DNA of 64,000 bases, taken from assembly GCF_900996235.1 (NCBI RefSeq), contig NZ_CAAJGM010000188.1:1-64000 (forward strand), written 5' to 3'. Below the pieces are notes generated by a model. The model did no database searches and was not told the DNA's origin. It saw only the letters and a program-made list of their open reading frames with translations. Within the stretch, counting starts at the first letter, position 1, and every line of letters begins with the position of its first letter. This stretch comes from Paraburkholderia sp. BCC1885 (GTDB lineage Bacteria; Pseudomonadota; Gammaproteobacteria; Burkholderiales; Burkholderiaceae). Positions 45,171 through 53,553 of the stretch are shown in pieces. Both the position numbers and the translations under genes were made by a program.

Positions 45171-45335
45171 TCAGTGCCGGTGACGCATCCAGTCGACGTG
45201 ATGCGTGTCGAGCCATCGCTCTCGACGGCCATGCCGATCGCCGTCACGGTGGACATGCGCGACGCCCCATAACGCGGCGCCCACCACCACCATCACGAGT
45301 GGCCCCAGCAAATAAGCCATTACCGATTCAGTCAT
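45171..45335 (-). CDS. 54-residue single-pass membrane protein (MTES start)
   Basis: ATG 45335 is preceded by GGAGGG at ideal distance. The product MTESVMAYLLGPLVMVVVGA and onward has one helix (about 5-26), then a strongly basic and His-rich tail (HVHRDGDRHGRRER, THHVDWMRHRH). It shares the MTES start with the 41-residue product at 45551 and the helix-plus-His-tail layout with the one at 43586. The function is unknown. Confidence 0.7.
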   Translation of the reverse strand: MTESVMAYLLGPLVMVVVGAALWGVAHVHRDGDRHGRRERWLDTHHVDWMRHRH

Positions 45336-45550
45336 GGGACCCTCCATTCAGGCCGCGACCGTCATTGCAAATCATGGCTGTATTTTAGGTCATTGCTGCG
45401 GGAAAGCGGTTTCTTTAACACCACCGCATATGCCCCGAAATGGCCTCGCTGCCAGCATCGAACCGCCAAAATTAAGCGGATTCAAACAATGCAGGCGCGT
45501 CGCCTTACGATGCCATTCGTCTGAACCGACGACGGCCAACGCGGCCGTCA

Positions 45551-45676
45551 TTAGCGGATATTGTGTTTCTCGAACCACCTGATAAGCCGCTCCCGATCCA
45601 CATGGGTCGCCCGTATCGCGGTGCCGAAGACAATCAGGATGGTCGCCATTGAAATGGCTAGCATTGACTCGGTCAT
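45551..45676 (-). CDS. 41-residue single-pass membrane protein (MTES start)
   Basis: ATG 45676 follows GGGAGAGG. The product starts MTESMLAISMATILIVFGTA, with one helix (about 5-22), and has a basic tail 'THVDRERLIRWFEKH'. The shared MTES start, size and neighbouring position suggest a paralogue of the gene at 45171. The function is unknown. Confidence 0.65.
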   Translation of the reverse strand: MTESMLAISMATILIVFGTAIRATHVDRERLIRWFEKHNIR

Positions 45677-46310
45677 GGTCCTCTCCCTGAAGCATGCAAC
45701 CTTGCTTGCAGTTTAGGCGTCCAGAAGCCGGATGAGGGAACGAGCGGACCGTCGAATTTGATGCCGTGTCCAGCGTCAAGCCCGCGTAATGGAGTAGCAA
45801 ACAAAAAGGCCGCCTGAATCGGCGGCCAAAAAATGGTACTACATGCGCGGGGGATCACGCACGGGACAGACTCTAAGCCATACCTAATGGGGTGGCGGCG
45901 TGTGCGCCGCAGCGATCTGAGATTTGTCGGAATCGGACTGCATTGGTTTTCCGAGTCGCACCCTGAAAGCGTGTTTGCGACGCGTCGAAGATTATTTGGG
46001 ACCGCTAATGGTTGTGCGATGGGATACGCAGGTCGAAACGCTACTAAAAGTGGGCGCCGTATTTTCGTCGCACGCCTCCGAGGGCTTGTCTGGTGGTTTG
46101 ACGTCGTGGAGGCGAGGTTCGGCGCAGTTCGTCCGCGCCGCCCGCCGTTATGGGGTTCTATCAGCGAATTAGGGTTAACACTTATTTTGTCAATAAACCT
46201 TTCCACATCAGGTACTTAATCTTAAGCGCGCACTTACCTAGACTGTCTCTACCAGCTACGAGCAAAGATGTTCGTGGCGTAACAGGAACAGAACTTCGAG
46301 GTAAGTCATC
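45677..46310. other. Intergenic region with one terminator
   Basis: This 634-bp gap has no convincing gene. A plus-strand frame at 45924-46172 is open from a TTG but lacks a ribosome site. The terminator at 45801-45835 points to a minus-strand transcript from this region. The DUF4148 promoter lies near 46200-46290. Confidence 0.45.
45801..45835 (-). terminator. Rho-independent terminator
   Basis: The stem GGCCGCC/GGCGGCC with a six-base loop is flanked by A5 and A6, so it works best on the minus strand (T-run after the stem). No protein gene directly upstream on that strand is evident, which hints at an unrecognised transcript. Confidence 0.75.
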
Positions 46311-46622
46311 ATGAAAACGCTCATTCAAGCTGTCGTCGTTGCCGCTGTTTTGACCGCTCCGGTCTTGTCGTTTGCTCAATCGTCGAATGCGCCTGTCAGC
46401 CGCGCGCAGGTCCGCGCCGAGTTGGTCCAGCTCGAACAGACCGGTTATCGTCCGGGTGACGACCCCACCCACTACCCGGTCGCAGCGCAGGCTGCGGAAG
46501 CCCGAGTGGCGGCCGAAAATGGCGCTGCGAGCGGCTATGGCGGCGTAGCGAATGAGGCGTCGCAATCGGGTCGCAGCGCGGTGTCGCGTGCGGACTGGAA
46601 CGCGATGTATAGCCGTCCGTAA
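46311..46622 (+). CDS. DUF4148-family exported protein
   Basis: A 103-residue protein with a signal peptide (about 1-23, LSFAQ) and the family motif 'SRAQVRAELVQLEQTGYRPGDDPTHYPVAAQAAEARV' (read in two parts) and 'SYSRP'-like ending 'MYSRP'. DUF4148 proteins are abundant in Burkholderia as small periplasmic products of unknown role. The ribosome site is GAGGTAAG. Confidence 0.9.
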   Translation: MKTLIQAVVVAAVLTAPVLSFAQSSNAPVSRAQVRAELVQLEQTGYRPGDDPTHYPVAAQAAEARVAAENGAASGYGGVANEASQSGRSAVSRADWNAMYSRP

Positions 46623-46889
46623 TATGTTTTGCGTGAGATTCAGCCGTGGGATGCGGAAACGCGTACTACGGTTGAATGGCGCGGCGGGTCTAGTGGCCAG
46701 CGCTAAGGATTCCTTTTCGCTACGCGTGTTTGATTTGTGGTTGTAATTCATAACCTAGCAAAGGACGCGGGTGACGTCGTAACGGTGGGGAATACAGGCT
46801 GACTCACGGAAGTCTGTGTACCGAAAACGAAAAGCGCCTGCTGACTACGCGAGCAGTCCCCTTCGGACCTCGTGCTTCTTGGCGCGTCT

Positions 46890-48140
46890 TTAGACGCTAC
46901 GACGCAGGTCTGGCCTGGCGGTTATCAGACTCTGCGCTGGCGCCTGGATCTGGGCTTCGACAAAGTCCGCCCATCGCTGCAACACGGCGCGCTGCTCTTC
47001 AGCGGACGGCGCCCGTTCAGACTCGCTTGTCGCGTCGTTCGAGGCCTCTTTACCCTTTCGTGCAAGGGCGACATCGATTGCATCGGACGTTTGACCCATT
47101 TCCAGCAAATGGGTCGCCGCCGTTCGACGAAAGTCGTGCAGCACGAAATGTTCGACTTCCAGCCCAAGCGCCTTGACCGCCTGGTTCAGCGTGCTCCGGG
47201 CGATAGGACGGTCCTCGCCTCTGACGGTCGGAAACACAAAAGTCCGGCTGCTCTTCATCTCACGCAATTCGCGCAGCATCGCGACAGCCTGTCGCGGCAG
47301 ATACACCCCATGCTCACGGCCATTTTTCATGCGCGCCGCGGGGATCGTCCATAAACCGGCCTTGAGGTCGAACTCGGCCCACGTCGCGTCAATGAGCTCG
47401 GACTTGCGGACCATCGTCAGCACAAGCAGATGCAAAGCGAGCTTGAGCGGCCGACGGATGCCCGAGGCATCGATCGCGCGCAGCGTAGTGCCGATCTCGC
47501 CGGCAGTGAGCACGCGCGTGCGACTATCCTGGGTCGCGATGAAGCGCGCCGGCACCACCGACGCCGGGTTGTCGGCAGCCAACTGCCGTGCGATCAGGAA
47601 GGCGTAGAGACGTTTGATGACGTTGCGGGTGTGGAGCGCCATCTTCGGCGATCCGCGCTTCTTGATCCGCTCACAGATCGAGACGACGTCTTCCGGCGTC
47701 ACCGCGGCGATCGGCTTGTTGCCGACGGCGCGCAGGACATCTTTGTCGAGGGCCCGACGGGTCGTTCGTTGGTACTCCTCTGATTTGCTCGCCATCGCCG
47801 TCGTCATGTAGAGCTCGGCGGCGTCGCGCAGAAGGTCGACCCGCTTTTCCGCGCCACGATCGCGCCGCGCGGTGGCCGCAGGCGACACGCCGGACGCCAC
47901 CATCTCGGCGTATTTCCGCGCTCGCTCGCGTGCGACGCGCAGCGAGATCCGCCGATAGTCGCCGATGGTGGTGAGCGGCTGCCGTTTGCCGCCAAGCGTA
48001 TAGCGGAAGCGCCAGATCTTGCTGCCGGTCGGCATGACTTCCAGCACGAGACCGTTGCCGTCGGCGACAGAATAGCGGGCGGCGCGGGGTTCCATCGCGC
48101 GGATTTGTGCTTCGCTGAGGGGCGGGACGGTTTTGGGCAT
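46890..48140 (-). pseudogene. P4-type tyrosine integrase, catalytic end degenerate
   Basis: A 416-residue P4-like integrase: an N-terminal arm-binding domain (MPKTVPPLSEAQIRAMEPRA, 'FRYTLGGKRQPLTTIGDYR'), a core-binding domain, and a catalytic domain with Arg in 'LTMVRKSELIDATW' and 'HDFRRTAATHLLEMG'. The expected LAH box reads LAR, and no tyrosine exists after it, so the nucleophile is missing. Another frame reads LHERVK at the LAH position (near 47047-47062), so paired small indels may explain the loss. ATG 48140 matches the family start. It lies next to mnmE with att-like repeats. Confidence 0.75.
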
Positions 48141-48147
48141 ATGGGTT

Positions 48148-48198
48148 TTTGGTACACGATGCGCTTGAAACGGCGCAAGTGTCGTGGCGTGTACCAAA
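48148..48198. repeat. TTTGGTACAC inverted pair 1
   Basis: TTTGGTACAC (48148-48157) and its exact reverse complement GTGTACCAAA (48189-48198) are separated by 31 bp. The pair covers the sequence immediately upstream of the integrase start, so it could be an autoregulatory operator or an integrase arm site. Confidence 0.75.
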
Positions 48199-48322
48199 GA
48201 ATGCGGATTGGTCAAGCCTCGGAGTATACCGGCCGTTGCTCCGCTTTGTGCCTTAAACAAGGGATTTTTTGAGTGACTCTACGCGATGCATCTCACCCGG
48301 TGTACTTCTCCGTTCAGAAACA

Positions 48323-48339
48323 GCTAAAAATCACTCCCA
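48323..48339. repeat. att-like copy of the mnmE 3' end
   Basis: GCTAAAAATCACTCCCA is identical to 48595-48611 inside mnmE. Similarity extends to CAGAA on one side and GATC on the other. It is 255 bp from the mnmE copy, in the same orientation. Confidence 0.7.
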
Positions 48340-48420
48340 TCTGATCTCACGCGCCTGCCGCTGCAAACGCGGCGTGCTGCTCGTGGTGACGGTACCGGTG
48401 CGTGCAACGAGTAAGAGATG

Positions 48421-48471
48421 TTTGGTACACAGGAGGCTTAAATTGGCGAAAATGCCTGCTTGTGTACCAAA
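48421..48471. repeat. TTTGGTACAC inverted pair 2
   Basis: TTTGGTACAC (48421-48430) and GTGTACCAAA (48462-48471) are again exactly 31 bp apart. The spacer sequence differs from pair 1, so the conserved arms and distance are likely functional. Confidence 0.75.
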
Positions 48472-48573
48472 ATAGGAAGGCCAGTTGGAATTGTGGACGG
48501 CGCGGGTTTAGGCCAAGCGAGCCGGTAATTTAAGGCGAAATTTCAATGTCGACCGCCGCCCGACCGGCTTCGT

Positions 48574-49974
48574 TCACTTTCCAATACAGAACCGGCTAAA
48601 AATCACTCCCAAAAGATCATCGGAAGTGAATTCACCCGTAATCGAGTTCAATTGCTCCTGACCTAGCCGCAGTTCCTCTGCAAACAGATCCAGCGCCTGG
48701 GCATTCTGATCCGCGTGCTGCGCGGCGGTCGCGAGATGCTCCTGCGCCGCCCGCAGTGCAATCAGGTGCCGCTCGCGGGCGAGATAGACACTTTCCGCGC
48801 CCGCCTGCCATCCGGCGATCCGTAGCAATTCCGCGCGCAGCAAAGCGATGCCGTCGCCCTGCTTGGCGGAGAGTCGCACCTCGCGCAGGTCGACGTCGCC
48901 CGCTTCGCTCAACGTGCGCACCGCGGGCGCGATCTCCGTCAGGTCGGTCTTGTTCATCACGCGCAGCACCGGCACGCCAGCGGGAAACCGCGCAGCAATC
49001 GCATCGTCTTCGGCATTCATGCCGGTGCGGGCGTCGAGCAGATGCAGCACGACATCCGCGCGCTCGATCTCATTCCACGTGCGCTCGATGCCGATTTTCT
49101 CCACTTCATCCTCGGTCTCGCGCAGGCCGGCGGTGTCAATCACATGCAGCGGGATGCCCTCGATCTGGATGGTCTGCGCGACCTTGTCACGCGTCGTGCC
49201 GGCGATTGGGGTGACGATGGCTAGTTCGGCGCCGGCCAGTGCATTCAGCAGCGACGATTTGCCGACGTTCGGCTGGCCGGCCAGCACCACCGATAAACCC
49301 TCGCGCAGCAGCGCCCCCTGACGTGCTTCGTTCAGCACGTGAGTGAGCCGCTCGCGGATGCTTGCGAGCTTACCGCGGGCATCCGCGGCCTCGAGGAAGT
49401 CGATTTCTTCTTCGGGGAAATCCAGCGTGGCTTCGACCAGCATCCGCAGCGTGATGACCTCTTCGACCATGGCGTGGATGTCGCGTGAGAACGCGCCTTC
49501 CAGCGAGCGCCCGGCCGAGCGTGCGGCGGCCTCCGTGCTCGCCTCGATCAGATCGGCGACCGCCTCGGCCTGGGCCAGGTCGAGCTTGTCGTTGAGGAAC
49601 GCGCGACGGGTGAATTCGCCGGGCTCCGCGAGCCGAAGTCCAACGCCACGGCCGGCGTCGATGCAGCGCTGCAGAACCAGTTGCAGCACGATCGGACCGC
49701 CGTGGCCCTGTAATTCGAGGACATGCTCGCCGGTGTACGAATTCGGCGCCGGAAAATACAGCGCGATGCCCCGATCGAGCGCGTTGCCGGCCGCATCGAG
49801 GAAGGGTACGTAGCTGGCGTGACGCGGCGTCAGCATCTGGCCGGTGAGCGCTTCTATCAAGGGGGCTGCCGCGGCCGCGCCGGCTCGTCCGAAGGAAATA
49901 CGAACCACGCCGATTCCGCCGCGACCTGGCGCAGTGGCAATGGCGACGATGGGATCGGAATCGGTGGCGAGCAT
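48574..49974 (-). CDS. mnmE: tRNA uridine-5-carboxymethylaminomethyl GTPase
   Basis: A 466-residue MnmE. An N-terminal folate-binding domain opens 'DPIVAIATAPGRGGIGVVRIS', an embedded G domain has 'VLAGQPNVGKSSLLNALAG', 'DTAGLRET' and 'NKTD', and the last residues 'FSRFCIGK' include the catalytic C-x-GK motif. With MnmG it modifies U34 of tRNAs, upstream of MnmC. ATG 49974 is used. The intact C-terminus shows that the integration events at its 3' end kept the reading frame. Confidence 0.96.
   Translation of the reverse strand: MLATDSDPIVAIATAPGRGGIGVVRISFGRAGAAAAAPLIEALTGQMLTPRHASYVPFLDAAGNALDRGIALYFPAPNSYTGEHVLELQGHGGPIVLQLVLQRCIDAGRGVGLRLAEPGEFTRRAFLNDKLDLAQAEAVADLIEASTEAAARSAGRSLEGAFSRDIHAMVEEVITLRMLVEATLDFPEEEIDFLEAADARGKLASIRERLTHVLNEARQGALLREGLSVVLAGQPNVGKSSLLNALAGAELAIVTPIAGTTRDKVAQTIQIEGIPLHVIDTAGLRETEDEVEKIGIERTWNEIERADVVLHLLDARTGMNAEDDAIAARFPAGVPVLRVMNKTDLTEIAPAVRTLSEAGDVDLREVRLSAKQGDGIALLRAELLRIAGWQAGAESVYLARERHLIALRAAQEHLATAAQHADQNAQALDLFAEELRLGQEQLNSITGEFTSDDLLGVIFSRFCIGK
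48595..48611. repeat. att-like site inside the mnmE 3' end
   Basis: GCTAAAAATCACTCCCA within the last ~12 codons of mnmE, identical to 48323-48339. The mnmE/trmE 3' end is a known target for genomic islands such as SGI1. Confidence 0.7.
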
Positions 49975-50349
49975 GGGAGTGGGGGCAGAGGTAGCGAAGA
50001 GAACCGAAGAAAACTGAAGAAAACCGACGGCCCGGGTGAGCGCGCGAGGCATTGTAACGCGAGCGGTCCCGACGACTTTATGAGTCGCCATCGAGCGGAG
50101 TATCCGGTCTTTTTATCAGACAAATAGAGATTTATCTCGGCTACGTTAAGATAATTTTTTAGGTCAATGCGACGACCGATGCCTGCCAAAAGATCAGAAT
50201 GCCCGCTCCGAAAGGAAAAAAACGCATTCCGGCAAAATTGACGGGCGCTTTATGTGGCGCTTATCTTGGGCTAAAAGTAGCTTAATTGCGTGAAATTATC
50301 GCTTAAACGGTTGTCCACAGTTGGCGCGCCGGATTGCACAATTTGGCCC
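49975..50349. other. Divergent promoter region, mnmE and HTH gene
   Basis: This 375-bp gap has an AT-rich patch at about 50105-50165. It also contains a DnaA-box-like TTGTCCACA at 50311-50319 and two GCTTAA copies near 50281 and 50301 that might bind the HTH product. No gene is seen. Confidence 0.45.
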
Positions 50350-50757
50350 ATGCCGACATCCAAAGAAAAACTAGCGTTCGCCAAGAGGCTGCAGGACCAG
50401 ATTGCCCGGAAGAACGTCAAGGGCGGGACTCAGCTCGCGAGGCAATTCAACCTGCTGCATCGGGGCGACGCACCCGTATCGCCGCAGACCGCGCACAAAT
50501 GGCTGACGGGCCGCACCATTCCCACGCCGGACAAATTGCAGACCCTCGCCGACTGGCTGGGCGTCGGCGTGCACTGGCTTCACTATGGACCGCCGCCGGC
50601 GGCGGGCGTGAAAACCAGGCCGCTGGCTCCCGGTGAAAAATATCCCTTGGCGCCTGAGACAATCGAACTCGCTTCCAAGATCGAAGCGCTGGACCCGAAG
50701 GATCGACATTTCCTCGAGGAGTTCGTCGAGCGGCTGTACGACGCTGGCAAGGAGTGA
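50350..50757 (+). CDS. Helix-turn-helix transcriptional regulator
   Basis: A 135-residue protein with a Cro/CI-like domain (about 10-75) including 'GGTQLARQFNLLHRG', 'VSPQTAHKWLTGRTIPTPDKLQTLADWLGV' (read in parts) and 'HWLHYGPP'. A C-terminal helical segment 'ALDPKDRHFLEEFVERLYDA' probably dimerises. It resembles prophage-type regulators that have become fixed in Burkholderia. ATG 50350 gives a normal start. It lies convergent to yidC with a shared terminator. Confidence 0.82.
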   Translation: MPTSKEKLAFAKRLQDQIARKNVKGGTQLARQFNLLHRGDAPVSPQTAHKWLTGRTIPTPDKLQTLADWLGVGVHWLHYGPPPAAGVKTRPLAPGEKYPLAPETIELASKIEALDPKDRHFLEEFVERLYDAGKE

Positions 50758-50804
50758 GTCGCTCTCGCCGAGCGTGACGCGGTTCGACGCTTCGATCTGC
50801 ATAT

Positions 50805-50841
50805 AAAAAAGCCGCCCGGCGCAAAACCGGGCGGCTTTTTT
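50805..50841. terminator. Bidirectional terminator between the HTH gene and yidC
   Basis: AAAAAAGCCGCCCGG and CCGGGCGGCTTTTTT form an 11-bp GC-rich stem with A/T runs on both sides, suited to ending both convergent transcripts. Confidence 0.9.
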
Positions 50842-50913
50842 ACAGCTTGGTGCGGGAGGAGACGTTAGCGGGTGCCAAACAGAACACCCCCGCTACCGTC
50901 CCGCCAACGGGGT

Positions 50914-52569
50914 TCAGGCCGCCTTGGCTTTCGGCTTGCCCATCATCCGCGTGATGTAGTACTGCTGGGCGATCGACAGCACGTTGTTGACCACGTAGTA
51001 CAGCACCAGACCGGCCGGGAAGAAGAAGAACATGACCGAGAACGCGATCGGCATGAACATCATCATCTTGGCTTGAACCGGGTCCGGCGGCGTCGGGTTC
51101 AGACGCGTCTGCAGGAACATCGAGACGGCCATCAGCACCGGCAGGATGAAGAACGGGTCTTGCTGCGACAGATCGTGAATCCACAGAATCCACGGCGCGC
51201 CGCGCATTTCCACCGACGACAGCAGCACCCAGTACAGCGAGATGAACACCGGAATCTGGATCACGACCGGCAGACAGCCGCCGAATGGATTGACCTTTTC
51301 GGTCTTGTACAGCTCCATCAGCGCCGAGTTCATCTTCTGCGGATCGCCCTTGAAGCGTTCGCGCAGGGCTTGCATGCGCGGCGTGATCGCCTTCATGCGC
51401 GCCATCGACTTGTAGCTGGCCGCCGATAGCGGGAAGAACACGGCCTTGATCAGCAGCGTGAGCAGCACGATCGACCAGCCCCAGTTGCCGACATAGCTGT
51501 GGATCTTTTCCAGCAGCCAGAACAGCGGCTTGGCGATGATCGTCACCCAGCCGTAGTCCTTGACCAGTTCCAGACCCGGCGCGATGCCTTCCAGCATGCG
51601 CTCTTCTTCCGGACCGGCGAACAGCCTGGCCGACACGTCAGCCGATTGGCCCGGCGCAATGGTCGGCACCGCTTGCTTCACGCCGACGCGGTACAGCGCC
51701 GGATCGATCTTTTCGACGTAGATGTCGCGCTTCACGCCTTGCTGCGGAATCCACGCCGTCGCGAAGTAATGCTGCACCATTGCGATCCAGCCGTTGTCGG
51801 CCTGGTTCGCATAGTCTTCCTTGTTCTTGTCGATGTCGCTGAACGTCATCTTCTGGAAGTGGTGCTGATCCGTGTACACGGCCGGTCCGATGAACGTGTG
51901 CGAGAAGCGCGGCGTTTCCACCGGCTGGCTATCGCGCACCAGTTCCATGTAGACGGTCGGCGTAACCGGCGTCGAACCCACGTTGACGATCTTCGTGTCG
52001 ACGCCGATCACGTAGCTGCCGCGCGTGAACGTGTAAGTCTTCACGACCTTCACGCCGCCCTTGGCCGGCGACTCGAAGCTGAGCGAGAACGACTTGGCGT
52101 CGCCCGTCAGATCGTGCGGCTGGTTCGGCACCGGCGTGTAGATGTCGGTGTGGTTCGGGAAATCGCCGCCCAGGAGACCCGTGCGCGCCAGATACGTGTG
52201 ATCGGCGGTGTGGTCGAACAGGGTGATGACGAGGTCCGGCTGCGTGCCGTTGCCCTTGTTGATCAGCGACAGCTTCGACAGCGTGCCGCCGCGCGTGTCG
52301 ATCTCGCCGCTGTAAACGTCAGTCGAGAACGGGATCAGTTGGGCTTGCGCTGCGGGTGCGGCGCCCGGAGCGCCGGCCTGCGTTGCCGGCAAATCGGCGG
52401 GCTGGGTTCCAGGCGTCGTGGTGCCCGGCGCAGCGCTGGCCGCGGTTTGCGTCGGCGTGGCGCTCGGGAAGAACATCGACTGGCGTCCATGGTCGCGTTG
52501 CCAGTTGTCGAACAGCATGACAGCTGACATGAAAAATATGACCCATAGGACGGTGCGTTTGATATCCAT
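50914..52569 (-). CDS. yidC: Membrane protein insertase
   Basis: A 551-residue YidC with an N-terminal anchor 'RTVLWVIFFMSAVMLFDNWQ', a large periplasmic beta-domain (about 60-340), and the five-helix insertase core with 'GNWGWSIVLLTLLIKAVFFPLS', 'GGCLPVVIQIPVFISLYWVL' and a final 'LVLYYVVNNVLSIAQQYYI'. The conserved Arg of the hydrophilic groove lies in the core. It inserts and folds inner-membrane proteins. It follows yidD in the conserved order. Confidence 0.97.
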   Translation of the reverse strand: MDIKRTVLWVIFFMSAVMLFDNWQRDHGRQSMFFPSATPTQTAASAAPGTTTPGTQPADLPATQAGAPGAAPAAQAQLIPFSTDVYSGEIDTRGGTLSKLSLINKGNGTQPDLVITLFDHTADHTYLARTGLLGGDFPNHTDIYTPVPNQPHDLTGDAKSFSLSFESPAKGGVKVVKTYTFTRGSYVIGVDTKIVNVGSTPVTPTVYMELVRDSQPVETPRFSHTFIGPAVYTDQHHFQKMTFSDIDKNKEDYANQADNGWIAMVQHYFATAWIPQQGVKRDIYVEKIDPALYRVGVKQAVPTIAPGQSADVSARLFAGPEEERMLEGIAPGLELVKDYGWVTIIAKPLFWLLEKIHSYVGNWGWSIVLLTLLIKAVFFPLSAASYKSMARMKAITPRMQALRERFKGDPQKMNSALMELYKTEKVNPFGGCLPVVIQIPVFISLYWVLLSSVEMRGAPWILWIHDLSQQDPFFILPVLMAVSMFLQTRLNPTPPDPVQAKMMMFMPIAFSVMFFFFPAGLVLYYVVNNVLSIAQQYYITRMMGKPKAKAA

Positions 52570-52599
52570 GCGTTGTCTCAGTGTCGATGGAACGGCGCG

Positions 52600-52830
52600 T
52601 CAGCGCTTTTCAGAAATGGGAGGCGGGACAAGATCGATGCCGCCCGCCGAAAACGGGTGGCAGCGGCACAGGCGCCTGGCGGCGAGATAAGTCCCGCGCG
52701 CGGCGCCATGATACTGGATTGCTTCGCGCGCGTAATCAGAGCAGGAGGGGTAAAAACGGCACCGGCTGCCGAGCAGAGGACTCACGGCCAGCTTGTAGAA
52801 ACGCAATAAAGCGAAAAGTACCGTTTGCAT
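52600..52830 (-). CDS. yidD: Membrane protein insertion efficiency factor
   Basis: A 76-residue YidD with 'LLRFYKLAVSPLLGSRCRFYPSCSDYAREAI' (read in parts), the cysteines CRFYPSC, and 'CRCHPFSAGGIDLVP'. It aids YidC-dependent insertion. ATG 52830 (MQTVLFALL) is the family start. It ends 30 bp before yidC. Confidence 0.95.
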   Translation of the reverse strand: MQTVLFALLRFYKLAVSPLLGSRCRFYPSCSDYAREAIQYHGAARGTYLAARRLCRCHPFSAGGIDLVPPPISEKR

Positions 52831-52915
52831 GACTAGCGCGGCCAGACGGCGCCGCCCAAGAAGGGATACCGGGAGACGTCCAGCCGGCAAGGCCGCCTGA
52901 ACGTCTCCATGAGCG

Positions 52916-53395
52916 TCATTGCGTCGCGGGCGCATCCGCGGGTGGCGCCTCACGACGGGCAATTTCGCGCGCTGCCTTGCTGAGCAGCTCCTCTATTTCG
53001 CTACGGCACAGCGTCTTTAACGGCGGCGACGAGGCGGCGGGCATGGCCTTCCTGTCGAAGCGCGTGTGCAACCGCAGCAGCACGTCCCAACCGCCGAACT
53101 CCGTGCGGCGCAGCCGGAAGGCTTCGCGCGCAAGGCGGCGCACCAGATTACGCGTGACCGCGCGCGGCGCATACTTCTTGCCGATCACGAGGCCAAGGCG
53201 CGCGTCATTGCCGGTGGGCCGGGCGTACACGACAAAGTGCGCGGTGCGGCGCCACGGGCGCAAACGAAAAACGGATGAAAACTCATCCGTTTTTAGCAGC
53301 CTTGCGGCTTTGGGGAAGGCGGCTTGCGCTCGCAACGGAACCGAGCCCTGTTGCGGCGCTCCGGCCGTTCCCGCGCTGCCGCGGGCGTCGGACAT
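52916..53395 (-). CDS. rnpA: Ribonuclease P protein component
   Basis: A 159-residue RnpA with an extra ~35-residue N-terminal region. The core has 'RLLKTDEFSSVFRLRP', 'LGLVIGKKYAPRAVTRNLVRRLAREAFR' (read in parts; the RNR-type motif is TRNLVRR) and 'GWDVLLRL'. It binds RNase P RNA for tRNA 5' processing. ATG 53395 is used; a TTG three codons earlier is possible. It lies 23 bp after rpmH. Confidence 0.95.
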   Translation of the reverse strand: MSDARGSAGTAGAPQQGSVPLRAQAAFPKAARLLKTDEFSSVFRLRPWRRTAHFVVYARPTGNDARLGLVIGKKYAPRAVTRNLVRRLAREAFRLRRTEFGGWDVLLRLHTRFDRKAMPAASSPPLKTLCRSEIEELLSKAAREIARREAPPADAPATQ

Positions 53396-53418
53396 AGCGC
53401 GCAATCCGCTCGCCAGCC

Positions 53419-53553
53419 TTAGATGGCGAGGCGCTTGCGGCCCTTCGCGCGGCGTGCGTTGATGACCTTGCGGCCACCTGCGGTCTTCATGCGGACGCGG
53501 AAGCCGTGGGTACGCTTGCGACGGGTAACGGAAGGTTGGTAAGTACGTTTCAT
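53419..53553 (-). CDS. rpmH: Ribosomal protein bL34
   Basis: A 44-residue protein [20 protein letters not shown]..., ending [11 protein letters not shown], with full bL34 sequence. ATG 53553 follows a GAGAGCAAC leader. It is the first gene of the rpmH-rnpA-yidD-yidC operon and is divergent from dnaA. Confidence 0.98.

Larger units (their letters stand above)
48141..48573. other. Gap between integrase and mnmE with repeats
   Basis: These 433 bp hold two TTTGGTACAC palindromes and a duplicate of the mnmE 3' sequence. They must also contain the integrase promoter. I see no gene. Confidence 0.7.

Noticed and set aside
45924..46172. 82-codon plus-strand frame opening with TTG
   Set aside because: No ribosome site, no motif, and codon use unlike the neighbouring genes.
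46841..46866. Hairpin CTGCT/AGCAG downstream of the integrase as terminator
   Set aside because: A short 5-6 bp stem with an interrupted T-run; not strong enough to list.
46623..46889. Possible tRNA next to the integrase
   Set aside because: P4-type integrases often sit at tRNA genes, but I found no cloverleaf; the mnmE 3' end fits better as target.
50311..50319. DnaA-box-like TTGTCCACA upstream of the HTH gene as part of an origin
   Set aside because: A single one-mismatch site without a cluster or TAG repeat; expected by chance in this length of sequence.
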